Source: Oscillospiraceae bacterium (GTDB lineage: Bacteria > Bacillota_A > Clostridia > Oscillospirales > CAG-272). From it: a DNA stretch of 21,667 bases. The notes beneath the pieces are model-generated. The model was not told the DNA's origin. It saw only the letters and a list, made by a program, of their open reading frames with translations, and did not search any database. The translations under genes and the position numbers were made by a program. The stretch is taken from positions 1 to 21,667 of the forward strand of contig SVRU01000046.1 of assembly GCA_015064665.1 (NCBI GenBank), given 5' to 3'. How positions within the stretch are numbered: the stretch's first letter is position 1; the number at the start of each line of letters is the position of its first letter. Below, piece after piece: positions 7,175 through 12,968 of this stretch.

Positions 7175-7795
7175 ATGCGTCAAAAACAGGCAAAATCAGA
7201 AATAACGAAAGAAAAAATACTTACGGCGGCAGAGGCGGAATTTTCCGAAAAAGGATTTTTCGGCGCCAGAATTGATGAGATAGCCGCGCTGTCGGGTTTT
7301 AATAAGCGAATGATATACGAGCATTTCGGTAGTAAAGAGGAGCTATATAAGCAGGTTTTGCTTTCCGTATACCGAAAGCTTGCCGAATGTGAGCGTGAGT
7401 TTTTCGTTGAAAATCCCGAGCCCGCTTTGGCAATCAAAAACTTTGCGTATGCCTTTTTTCACTTTTTCGAACAAACGCCGAGCTTTGTCCGTATGCTTAT
7501 GTGGGAAAACCTTAATAACGCGCAATTCGTTTCCGAAGACGAGGTGCGTAAATTAAAGCAGCCTACCATTGATTATATTATATCGCAGATAAAGCGCGGA
7601 AAAAAGCAGGGGATATTCAAAGAGGAGATTGACGAGTATCAAGTCGTCGTTTCGCTTATGAATTTCGGTTTTTCCTACTTTACTAATATACACACGCTTT
7701 CGATTATATTTAATAAGGATATGAGTGCGGCAAGTGAAATAAACAGCCGCGCTGAATTTGTATCCAATATGATTTTGAATTCACTTATGAAATGA
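7175..7795 (+). CDS. TetR/AcrR-family transcriptional regulator
   Basis: A 206-residue TetR-family repressor. The N-terminal DNA-binding domain spans about residues 9-56: ILTAAEAEFSEKGF (15-28), then the helix-turn-helix IDEIAALSGFNKRMIYEHF (33-51), ending with the family's typical FGSKEELY (51-58). The remaining 150 residues form the helical ligand-binding and dimerisation domain (MWENLNNAQF and following), whose ligand is unknown. Start chosen from GGAGG six bases before the ATG. It is the first gene of an operon with an SDR gene 18 bp downstream and then an aldolase gene. Two operator-like palindromes in the 214-bp divergent intergenic region suggest it represses both itself and the leftward oxidoreductase genes, and is released by a pathway intermediate. 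Confidence 0.9.
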   Translation: MRQKQAKSEITKEKILTAAEAEFSEKGFFGARIDEIAALSGFNKRMIYEHFGSKEELYKQVLLSVYRKLAECEREFFVENPEPALAIKNFAYAFFHFFEQTPSFVRMLMWENLNNAQFVSEDEVRKLKQPTIDYIISQIKRGKKQGIFKEEIDEYQVVVSLMNFGFSYFTNIHTLSIIFNKDMSAASEINSRAEFVSNMILNSLMK

Positions 7796-7813
7796 AATTT
7801 AAGGAGATAAATT

Positions 7814-8830
7814 ATGTGGAACGAAGAAAAACTTAATGAATTGCTGACAACACCGAGCGATAAGCTCGTTGCTGACGTTGCAAAGATAAAGGGAGATATT
7901 ATGATTCTCGGTGCAGGCGGCAAAATGGGTCCTACACTTTGTCTTCTTGCCAAAAATGCAATAAAGAAAGCGGGTATTGAAAAGCGTGTCATAGCCGTTT
8001 CGCGTTTTGGTGATTCTATTGCGCTTGATCTTCTTCATTCAAACGGAATCGAAACTATCAGCTGCGATCTTCTTGACCGCGACAGTCTTGAGTCTCTTCC
8101 TGAGGTGGAGAACGTAATCTATATGGCAGGCAGAAAGTTTGGAACTGACGGACAGGAATATCTTACCTGGGCTATGAATGCAACGCTTCCTGCGTTCGTT
8201 GCCTATAAATTCAGAAAATCCAACATCGTTGTATTCTCTTCGGGAAATATCTATCCCATCGTTCCCGTACACACGGGTGGATGCACCGAGGATGATAAGG
8301 TCGGTCCTATCGGTGAGTATGCCATGAGCTGCCTTGCAAGAGAGCGCGCGTTCGAATACGCAGCCAATCAGTATGGAACCAACGTGTTTATTTACCGTCT
8401 CAACTTTGCAGTCGACCTCCGTTACGGCGTGCTTTACGACTGCGCCAAGAAGATTATGGACGGAGCACCCATATCTCTTGCCACACCGTGCTTTAACTTT
8501 ATTTGGCAGGGCTCAGCGAACGAGATAGCAATCAGAGCTCTTCTCCATTGTGCAACGCCCGCCGTAAAGATGAACGTTACCGGACCCGAAACCGTATCAA
8601 TTAAGTCAACCGCGATAAAGCTTGGAAAGCTTCTTGGCAAAGAGCCTCTCTTTGAGGGGGAGCCTCAGGGAAATGCGTATCTTTCCAATGCGTCTCGCGC
8701 AGTTGAGCTCTTCGGCTATCCCGAGGTATCCGCTGAAACTCTGATAAGATGGCAGGCGGAATATATTCTTGACGGCGGAAGAACGCTTGACAAACCCACT
8801 CATTTTGAAGAAAGAAAGGGAAGCTACTAA
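7814..8830 (+). CDS. NAD(P)-dependent epimerase/dehydratase (extended SDR) with missing active-site lysine
   Basis: A 338-residue extended short-chain dehydrogenase. The Rossmann loop is GAGGKMG (33-39), preceded by IMIL; an acidic pair CDLLD (84-88) matches the adenine-binding strand, VIYMAG (101-106) matches the nucleotide-contact strand, and SSGNIYP (142-148) is the catalytic serine region. In the usual YxxxK motif, Tyr169 is present but the lysine position is Cys173 (EYAMSC). RLNFAVDLRYGVLYD and NVTGPETVS are typical C-terminal substrate-domain landmarks. It follows tetR by 18 bp with AAGGAG as ribosome binding site, and the aldolase gene begins one base after its stop, so all three are cotranscribed. 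A role in modifying a sugar or sugar acid is likely; the cysteine may be a feature of this subfamily rather than a defect. Confidence 0.85.
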   Translation: MWNEEKLNELLTTPSDKLVADVAKIKGDIMILGAGGKMGPTLCLLAKNAIKKAGIEKRVIAVSRFGDSIALDLLHSNGIETISCDLLDRDSLESLPEVENVIYMAGRKFGTDGQEYLTWAMNATLPAFVAYKFRKSNIVVFSSGNIYPIVPVHTGGCTEDDKVGPIGEYAMSCLARERAFEYAANQYGTNVFIYRLNFAVDLRYGVLYDCAKKIMDGAPISLATPCFNFIWQGSANEIAIRALLHCATPAVKMNVTGPETVSIKSTAIKLGKLLGKEPLFEGEPQGNAYLSNASRAVELFGYPEVSAETLIRWQAEYILDGGRTLDKPTHFEERKGSY

Positions 8831-8831
8831 T

Positions 8832-9893
8832 ATGACAAGACACGAACTTGCACTTAAAAAACTTCACGAGGGCACGGTGATACCCGCAAATCCCCTCGCA
8901 CTTGACGAAAACCGTAAATTCGATGAAAAGCATCAGAGAGCTATCGTAAGATATTATCTTGATGCAGGCGTTGGCGGTCTTGCGGTTGCAGTACATACGA
9001 CGCAGTTTGAAATCCGTGATCCTAAACACAATCTTCTCGAAACCGTTCTTAAGGTTGCCGTCGAGGAATCAAGAAAATTTGAAGAAAAGACGGGAAAAAC
9101 CATAGTTATGGTAGCCGGAGCTTGCGGTCCTAAGGAGCAGGCGGTGCGCGAAGCGGAGCTTGCAAAGAGTCTCGGCTACGACGCCGTTCTTCTCAGCCCA
9201 GGTGGACTTGGAGCACTTTCCGAGGATGAAATGATTGAACGTACCGAGGCAGTTGCAAAGGTCCTCCCCGTAATCGGCTTCTACCTCCAGCCCTCCGTTG
9301 GCGGAAGACTTTTCACCTTCAGCTATTGGCAGCGTCTTTGCGAAATTAAGAACGTAGTCGCTATTAAAGCCGCTCCCTTTAACAGATATTGCACGCTCGA
9401 TGTCGTAAGAGCCGCAGCGCTTTCTTCAAGAAGCGATGAAATTGCTCTTTACACCGGTAACGATGATAATATCGTTATCGACCTCGTAACAAATTACAGA
9501 TTTGAGGTTGACGGAAAAGTATACGAGAAGGGTTTTGTTGGCGGACTTCTCGGTCACTGGTCGGTATGGACGAAGAAGGCTGTTGATATATTTGAAAAAT
9601 GCAAAGCATATCGCGGTTGCGAAACTATTCCCGCAGAAATTCTTAAGCTTGCAAATGAAGTAACCGATACGAATGCGGTGTTCTTTGACACCGCAAATGC
9701 CTTCAAGGGCTGTATCGCAGGTCTTCACGAGGTTCTCAGACGTCAGGGACTTATGAAGGGAATTTGGTGTCTTAACCCCGAGGAAACCATGTCACCCGGA
9801 CAGAAAGAAGAGATAGACAGACTTTACAAGATGTATCCTCATCTGCACGACGACGATTTCATCAAGGCAAATATAGATAAGTGGTTTGAGTAA
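8832..9893 (+). CDS. Dihydrodipicolinate synthase/N-acetylneuraminate lyase family protein
   Basis: A 353-residue TIM-barrel class I aldolase/dehydratase, longer than the roughly 300 residues usual for DapA. Schiff-base lysine K179 lies in VVAIKAAPFNRY; Tyr151 in GFYLQP matches the catalytic tyrosine of the YNxP motif; HTTQFE (55-60) replaces the usual GTTGE substrate-carboxylate loop, so the substrate is probably not the DapA one. Members of this family act on 2-keto-3-deoxy sugar acids, sialic acid or pyruvate/semialdehyde pairs. The ATG at 8832 is preferred to an in-frame ATG 63 bases upstream, because that one lies deep inside the SDR gene and the later one has AAAGGGAAG upstream and follows the SDR stop by one base. 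It is the last gene before a strong terminator. With the SDR and two Gfo/Idh/MocA enzymes it suggests oxidation of a sugar to a keto-deoxy acid and cleavage to pyruvate, which is inference. Confidence 0.88.
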   Translation: MTRHELALKKLHEGTVIPANPLALDENRKFDEKHQRAIVRYYLDAGVGGLAVAVHTTQFEIRDPKHNLLETVLKVAVEESRKFEEKTGKTIVMVAGACGPKEQAVREAELAKSLGYDAVLLSPGGLGALSEDEMIERTEAVAKVLPVIGFYLQPSVGGRLFTFSYWQRLCEIKNVVAIKAAPFNRYCTLDVVRAAALSSRSDEIALYTGNDDNIVIDLVTNYRFEVDGKVYEKGFVGGLLGHWSVWTKKAVDIFEKCKAYRGCETIPAEILKLANEVTDTNAVFFDTANAFKGCIAGLHEVLRRQGLMKGIWCLNPEETMSPGQKEEIDRLYKMYPHLHDDDFIKANIDKWFE

Positions 9894-9905
9894 TAAACCG
9901 AATAT

Positions 9906-9948
9906 AAAAAAGGCGAAGATGCTTATATAAAGCGTCATCGTCTTTTTT
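9906..9948. terminator. Bidirectional terminator after the aldolase gene
   Basis: AAAAAA, arm GGCGAAGATGCT (9912-9923), 7-nt loop, arm AGCGTCATCGTC (9931-9942), TTTTTT. The stem is 12 bp with one mismatch and two G:T pairs. The A- and T-tracts let it end both the operon from the left and the XRE gene, whose stop is at 9957. Confidence 0.9.
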
Positions 9949-9956
9949 ATATAATA

Positions 9957-10271
9957 TCACTTGTTTTTGACAATACTGCGGAAAAGAATAAGCGCGCTGT
10001 TTTTTTCTTCTTCGCTGAATTTGCTGAAAAGATTTAACAGTTCAGAGTTAAGATCTTCGTTTTGCTTATCGATGTTTTCTTCTTTAAAAAACTCCGACAT
10101 AGTAATGCCAAAAGCATTGCATAAGCATTCGAGAGTTGTGATTGAAGGCAGGGTTTCACGGTTAAACATATTTGTTAGAGTAGATTGCGATATTCCGGAT
10201 TCATTGGATAAACGGTATATTGACCACCCACGCTCCAAGCGAATTTTGTTAATTTTCTTTAAAACGTTCAT
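9957..10271 (-). CDS. XRE-family helix-turn-helix regulator
   Basis: A 104-residue HTH protein. The Cro/C1-type domain occupies about residues 1-62: INKIRLERGWSIYRLSNESG, then ISQSTLTNMFNRETLPSITTLECLCNAFGI, ending with MSEFF. The remaining 42 residues are helical and charged (SELLNLFSKFSEEEKNSALILFRSIVKNK), likely for dimerisation. The ATG at 10271 is chosen over an in-frame start 42 bases upstream because GGAGGGTGAT directly precedes it, and that earlier start would place the ribosome binding site inside the coding region. It is transcribed away from the TM2 gene at 10437. CACATATGGG-type sites in the intergenic region suggest it represses the TM2 promoter and probably itself. Confidence 0.88.
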   Translation of the reverse strand: MNVLKKINKIRLERGWSIYRLSNESGISQSTLTNMFNRETLPSITTLECLCNAFGITMSEFFKEENIDKQNEDLNSELLNLFSKFSEEEKNSALILFRSIVKNK

Positions 10272-10290
10272 ATCACCCTCCATAATATAA

Positions 10291-10366
10291 CCCATATGTA
10301 TATATAATAGCACAATTTCCCCAAAAAATAATTACACATATGGGTTGACAATGACGCCCATATGTG
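10291..10366. promoter_or_regulatory. Three CACATATGGG-type sites, likely XRE operators
   Basis: CACATATGGG (10335-10344) and its exact inverse CCCATATGTG (10357-10366) are separated by 12 bp. The first ends at the -35 box of the TM2 promoter and the second ends one base before the -10 box. A third, near-identical copy CCCATATGTA (10291-10300) lies just upstream of the XRE gene's ribosome binding site. Repressor binding by the adjacent XRE protein is inferred from position and symmetry. Confidence 0.7.
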
Positions 10367-10373
10367 ATATAAT
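10345..10373 (+). promoter_or_regulatory. Promoter of the TM2-domain gene
   Basis: TTGACA (10345-10350), 17-bp spacer, TATAAT (10368-10373): a full consensus promoter with an inverted repeat wrapped round the -35 box. A promoter this strong would be expected to need repression. Confidence 0.85.
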
Positions 10374-10436
10374 ATTCTGCACTTGTGAAACTTAAATAAA
10401 AATTTCGGCAATCAATTAAAACAGGGGTTAATAATT

Positions 10437-10709
10437 ATGCAGGAAAATAGTAGGATGAAAAACAACGATAACCAAAAGCAATATGCAAATCAAAGTTTTA
10501 ACGGTGAAAAAACTTGCGAAACACGATTATGTAACAAATGGGTATCGTTTGTGCTATGCTTGTGTTTAGGATATATTGGCGCACATAAATTCTACGAGGG
10601 AAACGGAGCTGCGGGAATATTTTACTTGTGTACTTTGGGACTTTTCGGAATCGGCTGGGTGATTGATTTAATTAATCTGTTATTTAAACCAAATTATTAT
10701 TTTTCGTAG
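10437..10709 (+). CDS. TM2-domain membrane protein
   Basis: A 90-residue protein whose C-terminal 55 residues form a TM2 domain: two membrane helices (about residues 35-52 and 58-80) joined by the family's short turn GYIGAHKFYEGNGAAGIFYL, then GLFGIGWVIDLINLL. The N-terminal 33 residues are polar and asparagine- and glutamine-rich with two cysteines, and probably face the cytoplasm. TM2 proteins are common in Firmicutes but their role is mostly unknown. Start chosen at the first ATG, with AGGGG about ten bases upstream; an in-frame ATG six codons later is possible. It is a single-gene unit, divergent from the XRE gene, and its consensus promoter sits inside likely XRE operator sites. Confidence 0.85.
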   Translation: MQENSRMKNNDNQKQYANQSFNGEKTCETRLCNKWVSFVLCLCLGYIGAHKFYEGNGAAGIFYLCTLGLFGIGWVIDLINLLFKPNYYFS

Positions 10710-10736
10710 TAATTTTTAAAAAAAACTTATTACCGA

Positions 10737-10765
10737 TTGTTTTTTGTCATCCGGTGTGTTAGAAT
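10737..10765 (+). promoter_or_regulatory. Probable promoter for the gene at 10853
   Basis: TTGTTT (10737-10742), 17-bp spacer, TAGAAT (10760-10765): spacing is right but both boxes are weaker than elsewhere in the window. Confidence 0.5.
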
Positions 10766-10852
10766 AAAAAAGGAGAAGAAAAATCCTTGTTTCTCATGAC
10801 GAAGTGAAAAATCCGTTAAAACTATATGCTTTATACTCGGAGGTATACTGTA

Positions 10853-12142
10853 ATGGATGAAAGAGAACTTAAATTCTTGGAAATGGAAAAGGACGTCAAT
10901 AGCCGAGGAGGTAACGGTGAAGCTGTAGTTGCGGCTTACCGTGAGCTTTACGGCATGCATGAGATAGGTCTTTGCAGCTGGCTTGCGAAGCTTTTTGATC
11001 CCGACATTGGAGGGTTCTATTGTTCCAACTCGGGCAGAGATACCGAATGGATAGAGGCGGACGGCAAGAGGGAAATTACACTTCCCGATATGGAATCGAC
11101 CTATTTTTCCGTGATTCTTATGCAGCGCTTAGGAATAATAAAGGATTTTGATGAGATTCCCGACTGGATGAGGGAGAAAATAATCAAGTTCACCTGCTCA
11201 CTTCAGAGTGAGGAGGACGGACATATTTACCATCCTCAGTGGGGAAATCGTGTAACCGCTACCAAGCACGGTCGCGATCTTACAGCTGCGAACGGTCTTG
11301 CGGAATCTCTTAAATTCAAGCTCCCTTATCCCACCCCCGCAGAGAGATTAAAGACAGCGGCTGCAGACGATGATAAAAAGGATGCTTTGGGTGCAATTCC
11401 CGCATTTTCCGATCACCTTAAGAGCAAAGAGGCATTCCTTAAATATCTTGAAAATTTGGATTGGAATGCTACCGAGGGGCTTGCGGCGTACGGTGCAGGT
11501 CATCAGCTTGCTTCTCAGGCAAGTCTTATCAAGGCGGCGGGTCTTGGCGACGTGATGTGCGACTTCCTTGACTCCATTCAAAACAAGGAAAGCGGATTTT
11601 GGGGTGTTATCCCCGGCTATCCAGCACTCAATGCCTTCTTTAAGATAGGTGCTGCATACAACTCAGTCACTGAGGGAAGAGCTATGCCAAACGTTGATAA
11701 GGTTGCTTATTCCGCAATGGACGTTATGGTTGGCAACGACTGCAACAGGACCGTTTGCTATCAGTTTAACGCTTGGTGGTGTATTCTTGTATGTTACGGT
11801 GCGTTTAAGAAATCCGGTAATGACGCCGGTCTCGCACGGTTAAAGGCAGAGGTGCTTCGCCGCGCTCCTGAGTGTATTCTGGCAACAAAAAGAAAGACCT
11901 TGCCATTCAAGTGTGAGGATGGGTCTTACTCCTACTACCGTGATAGTAACTTTCCGGGTTTTCCTCCCAAGATGCTTTTGTGCAAGGAGGGTGACGTCGA
12001 CGCTACCACTATAAATTCGAGCGGTGTGCTTGGGCGTTCGCTTGACGTGCTTGAGCTTTCGAAATATGCCCCCAAAATTTACGAAAAAGAGGGCCGCGAT
12101 GCATTCTTTGATGCACTTCGTAAGCCAACAGTTATATGGTGA
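10853..12142 (+). CDS. Uncharacterised protein with prenyltransferase/terpenoid-cyclase-like repeats
   Basis: A 429-residue soluble protein without signal peptide or membrane helix. Two segments resemble the repeat of the prenyltransferase/squalene-cyclase alpha-toroid: CSLQSEEDGHIYHPQWG (about residues 117-133) and FLDSIQNKESGFWG (about 238-251), each a Q-x2-4-G motif after a helix. A further GxF motif (DPDIGGFYCSNSG) lies near 51-63. No DxDD or other clear cyclase motif is visible, so catalysis of a terpene reaction is not supported; many alpha/alpha-toroid proteins act on carbohydrates or are binding proteins. Start at 10853 is chosen from GGAGG nine bases upstream; a longer frame from 10826 has no such site. 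It stands alone between the TM2 gene and the tRNA cluster. I do not recognise the family. Confidence 0.75.
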   Translation: MDERELKFLEMEKDVNSRGGNGEAVVAAYRELYGMHEIGLCSWLAKLFDPDIGGFYCSNSGRDTEWIEADGKREITLPDMESTYFSVILMQRLGIIKDFDEIPDWMREKIIKFTCSLQSEEDGHIYHPQWGNRVTATKHGRDLTAANGLAESLKFKLPYPTPAERLKTAAADDDKKDALGAIPAFSDHLKSKEAFLKYLENLDWNATEGLAAYGAGHQLASQASLIKAAGLGDVMCDFLDSIQNKESGFWGVIPGYPALNAFFKIGAAYNSVTEGRAMPNVDKVAYSAMDVMVGNDCNRTVCYQFNAWWCILVCYGAFKKSGNDAGLARLKAEVLRRAPECILATKRKTLPFKCEDGSYSYYRDSNFPGFPPKMLLCKEGDVDATTINSSGVLGRSLDVLELSKYAPKIYEKEGRDAFFDALRKPTVIW

Positions 12143-12171
12143 ATTATACTATCAAGTGCAACACTTTTAAG

Positions 12172-12218
12172 AAAAAAGAAAACCACTCAAAAAGAGTGGT
12201 TTTGGAGCGGATTACGGG
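12172..12218. repeat. Direct repeat copy A: displaced terminator plus 3' end of tRNA-Gly
   Basis: A 47-bp block identical to 12384-12430. It contains the tRNA-Gly terminator hairpin (AAAACCACTC/GAGTGGTTTT, 12179-12203) and the last 16 bases of tRNA-Gly including CCA, but not the rest of the tRNA. It lies 212 bp downstream of the intact copy in the direction of tRNA transcription. The hairpin may also serve as terminator for the plus-strand gene ending at 12142. Confidence 0.9.
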
Positions 12219-12383
12219 TAAACGAGGCAAAAACGATTAATAATCGTTTTTGGTGATGTGCCCGAGAGTTTTAAGGAGTTAAAGGAGCGGAGCTAAGCGA
12301 AGAGACGCATAACGACTATAAAACCGAGCCGTCGGAGAACCCCTTGGGGTGAGAGCCCATACGTAACCGCTCTTTTGCTTAGC
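12219..12383. other. 165-bp non-coding insert between the tRNA-Gly 3' repeats
   Basis: No plausible gene is seen. It includes a hairpin AAAAACGATT-AAT-AATCGTTTTT (12229-12251) near one end and GC-richer, structured sequence around CCCCTTGGGG (about 12340-12349). It is flanked by perfect 47-bp direct repeats. An open frame across this region and the tRNA is an artefact of reading through structured DNA. Confidence 0.6.
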
Positions 12384-12415
12384 AAAAAAGAAAACCACTC
12401 AAAAAGAGTGGTTTT
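12384..12415 (-). terminator. Terminator of the tRNA-Gly gene
   Basis: On the minus strand AAAACCACTC-TTTTT-GAGTGGTTTT is followed by C and TTTTTT. Arms are 12415-12406 and 12400-12391; the stem begins at the final A of the tRNA's CCA end. It is part of repeat copy B. Confidence 0.88.
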
Positions 12416-12430
12416 GGAGCGGATTACGGG
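12384..12430. repeat. Direct repeat copy B, within the intact tRNA-Gly and its terminator
   Basis: The 47-bp partner of 12172-12218, without a single mismatch. Identity stops at 12430 within the T-arm of tRNA-Gly, where copy A reads TA instead of GC. Confidence 0.9.
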
Positions 12431-12490
12431 GCTCGAACCCGCCACCTCCACCTTGGCAAGGTGGCGCTCTACCAAATGAGCTAAATCCGC
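12415..12490 (-). tRNA. tRNA-Gly (GCC)
   Basis: A 76-base tRNA with encoded CCA. Acceptor GCGGATT pairs with AATCCGC; anticodon stem CCACC/GGTGG holds the loop TTGCCAA with anticodon GCC; the T-arm is GCGGG-TTCGAGC-CCCGT. It is the last tRNA of the cluster and has a strong terminator directly behind it. Confidence 0.97.
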
Positions 12491-12498
12491 GGAAAGTA

Positions 12499-12530
12499 TT
12501 TTAGAGTTATGGCGACTCGGATGGGGCTCG
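12499..12530. repeat. Direct repeat copy A': displaced 3' end of tRNA-Asp
   Basis: A 32-bp block identical to 12619-12650. It holds the last 21 bases of tRNA-Asp including CCA and 11 bases of its downstream flank. It lies 120 bp beyond the intact copy in the direction of tRNA transcription, just before tRNA-Gly. Confidence 0.9.
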
Positions 12531-12618
12531 GTCTCGCGCGACCTACGCGCTGCGGTCATTCGCGGCTCTGACAGTTATTAACTGTCATTCACCACCGCTC
12601 CTACTTCGAGCCGATTGC
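12531..12618. other. 88-bp non-coding insert between the tRNA-Asp 3' repeats
   Basis: A GC-rich stretch (12531-12566) and a perfect palindrome TGACAGTTATTAACTGTCA (12569-12587), then CGAGCCGATTGC. No gene is seen. Its position between direct repeats of the tRNA 3' end parallels the insert behind tRNA-Gly. Confidence 0.6.
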
Positions 12619-12650
12619 TTTTAGAGTTATGGCGACTCGGATGGGGCTCG
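12619..12650. repeat. Direct repeat copy B', within the intact tRNA-Asp
   Basis: The 32-bp partner of 12499-12530. Identity ends in the T-loop of tRNA-Asp, at 12650. Confidence 0.9.
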
Positions 12651-12706
12651 AACCCACGACCTCTAGCGTGACAGGCTAGCGCTCTAACCAACTGAGCTAC
12701 CAAGCC
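12630..12706 (-). tRNA. tRNA-Asp (GTC)
   Basis: A 77-base tRNA with encoded CCA. Acceptor GGCTTGG pairs with CCGAGTC (with G:T pairs), discriminator G, anticodon loop CTGTCAC with anticodon GTC, and T-arm GTGGG-TTCGAGC-CCCAT. It is the middle gene of the cluster. Confidence 0.97.
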
Positions 12707-12721
12707 GTAAACTCTAAATTA

Positions 12722-12747
12722 AAAGTGTTGAGTAAACTCAACACTTT
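12722..12747 (-). terminator. Perfect hairpin between tRNA-Val and tRNA-Asp
   Basis: Arms AAAGTGTTGAGT and ACTCAACACTTT make a 12-bp perfect stem with a 2-base centre. On the minus strand it is followed only by TAATTT, so it may be a weak terminator, an attenuator or a processing signal within the tRNA operon. Confidence 0.55.
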
Positions 12748-12750
12748 CCA

Positions 12751-12826
12751 TGGTGGAAAGTATAGGGCTCGAACCTATGACCCTCTGCTTGTAAGGCAGA
12801 TGCTCTCCCAACTGAGCTAACCTTCC
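12751..12826 (-). tRNA. tRNA-Val (TAC)
   Basis: A 76-base tRNA with encoded CCA. Acceptor GGAAGGT pairs with ACTTTCC; anticodon stem CTGCC/GGCAG holds loop TTACAAG-type sequence with anticodon TAC; T-arm ATAGG-TTCGAGC-CCTAT. It is the first gene of the cluster, close behind a consensus promoter. Confidence 0.96.
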
Positions 12827-12838
12827 GTGTGCTCTACC

Positions 12839-12867
12839 ATTATAACAAAAGAATTTTGATTTGTCAA
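12839..12867 (-). promoter_or_regulatory. Promoter of the tRNA Val-Asp-Gly cluster
   Basis: Minus strand: TTGACA (12867-12862), 17-bp spacer, TATAAT (12844-12839), about 13 bases before the first base of tRNA-Val. Full consensus, as expected of a stable RNA operon. Confidence 0.9.
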
Positions 12868-12908
12868 GAGGTTTTTTGATTTATTTTAAGGCTTTTTTAT
12901 TTATTTCA

Positions 12909-12937
12909 TTGACTTAGCTTATAAACGATTGTATAAT
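12909..12937 (+). promoter_or_regulatory. Promoter of the serine hydrolase gene
   Basis: TTGACT (12909-12914), 17-bp spacer, TATAAT (12932-12937), about 30 bases before the ATG. Confidence 0.85.
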
Positions 12938-12968
12938 GAATAAGTAAATCATTGATTGAGGTGTATAT

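Noticed and set aside
8769..8831. An earlier in-frame start for the DHDPS-family gene
   Set aside because: It would overlap the SDR gene by 62 bases; the ATG at 8832 has a ribosome binding site and a one-base gap typical of operons.
12293..12559. An 88-codon minus-strand frame across tRNA-Gly
   Set aside because: It reads through the tRNA, its terminator and the insert; such read-through frames are a common false gene.
12172..12650. A CRISPR array in the repeat-rich tRNA region
   Set aside because: There are only two different pairs of direct repeats, they are tRNA 3' ends, and there are no regular spacers or cas genes.
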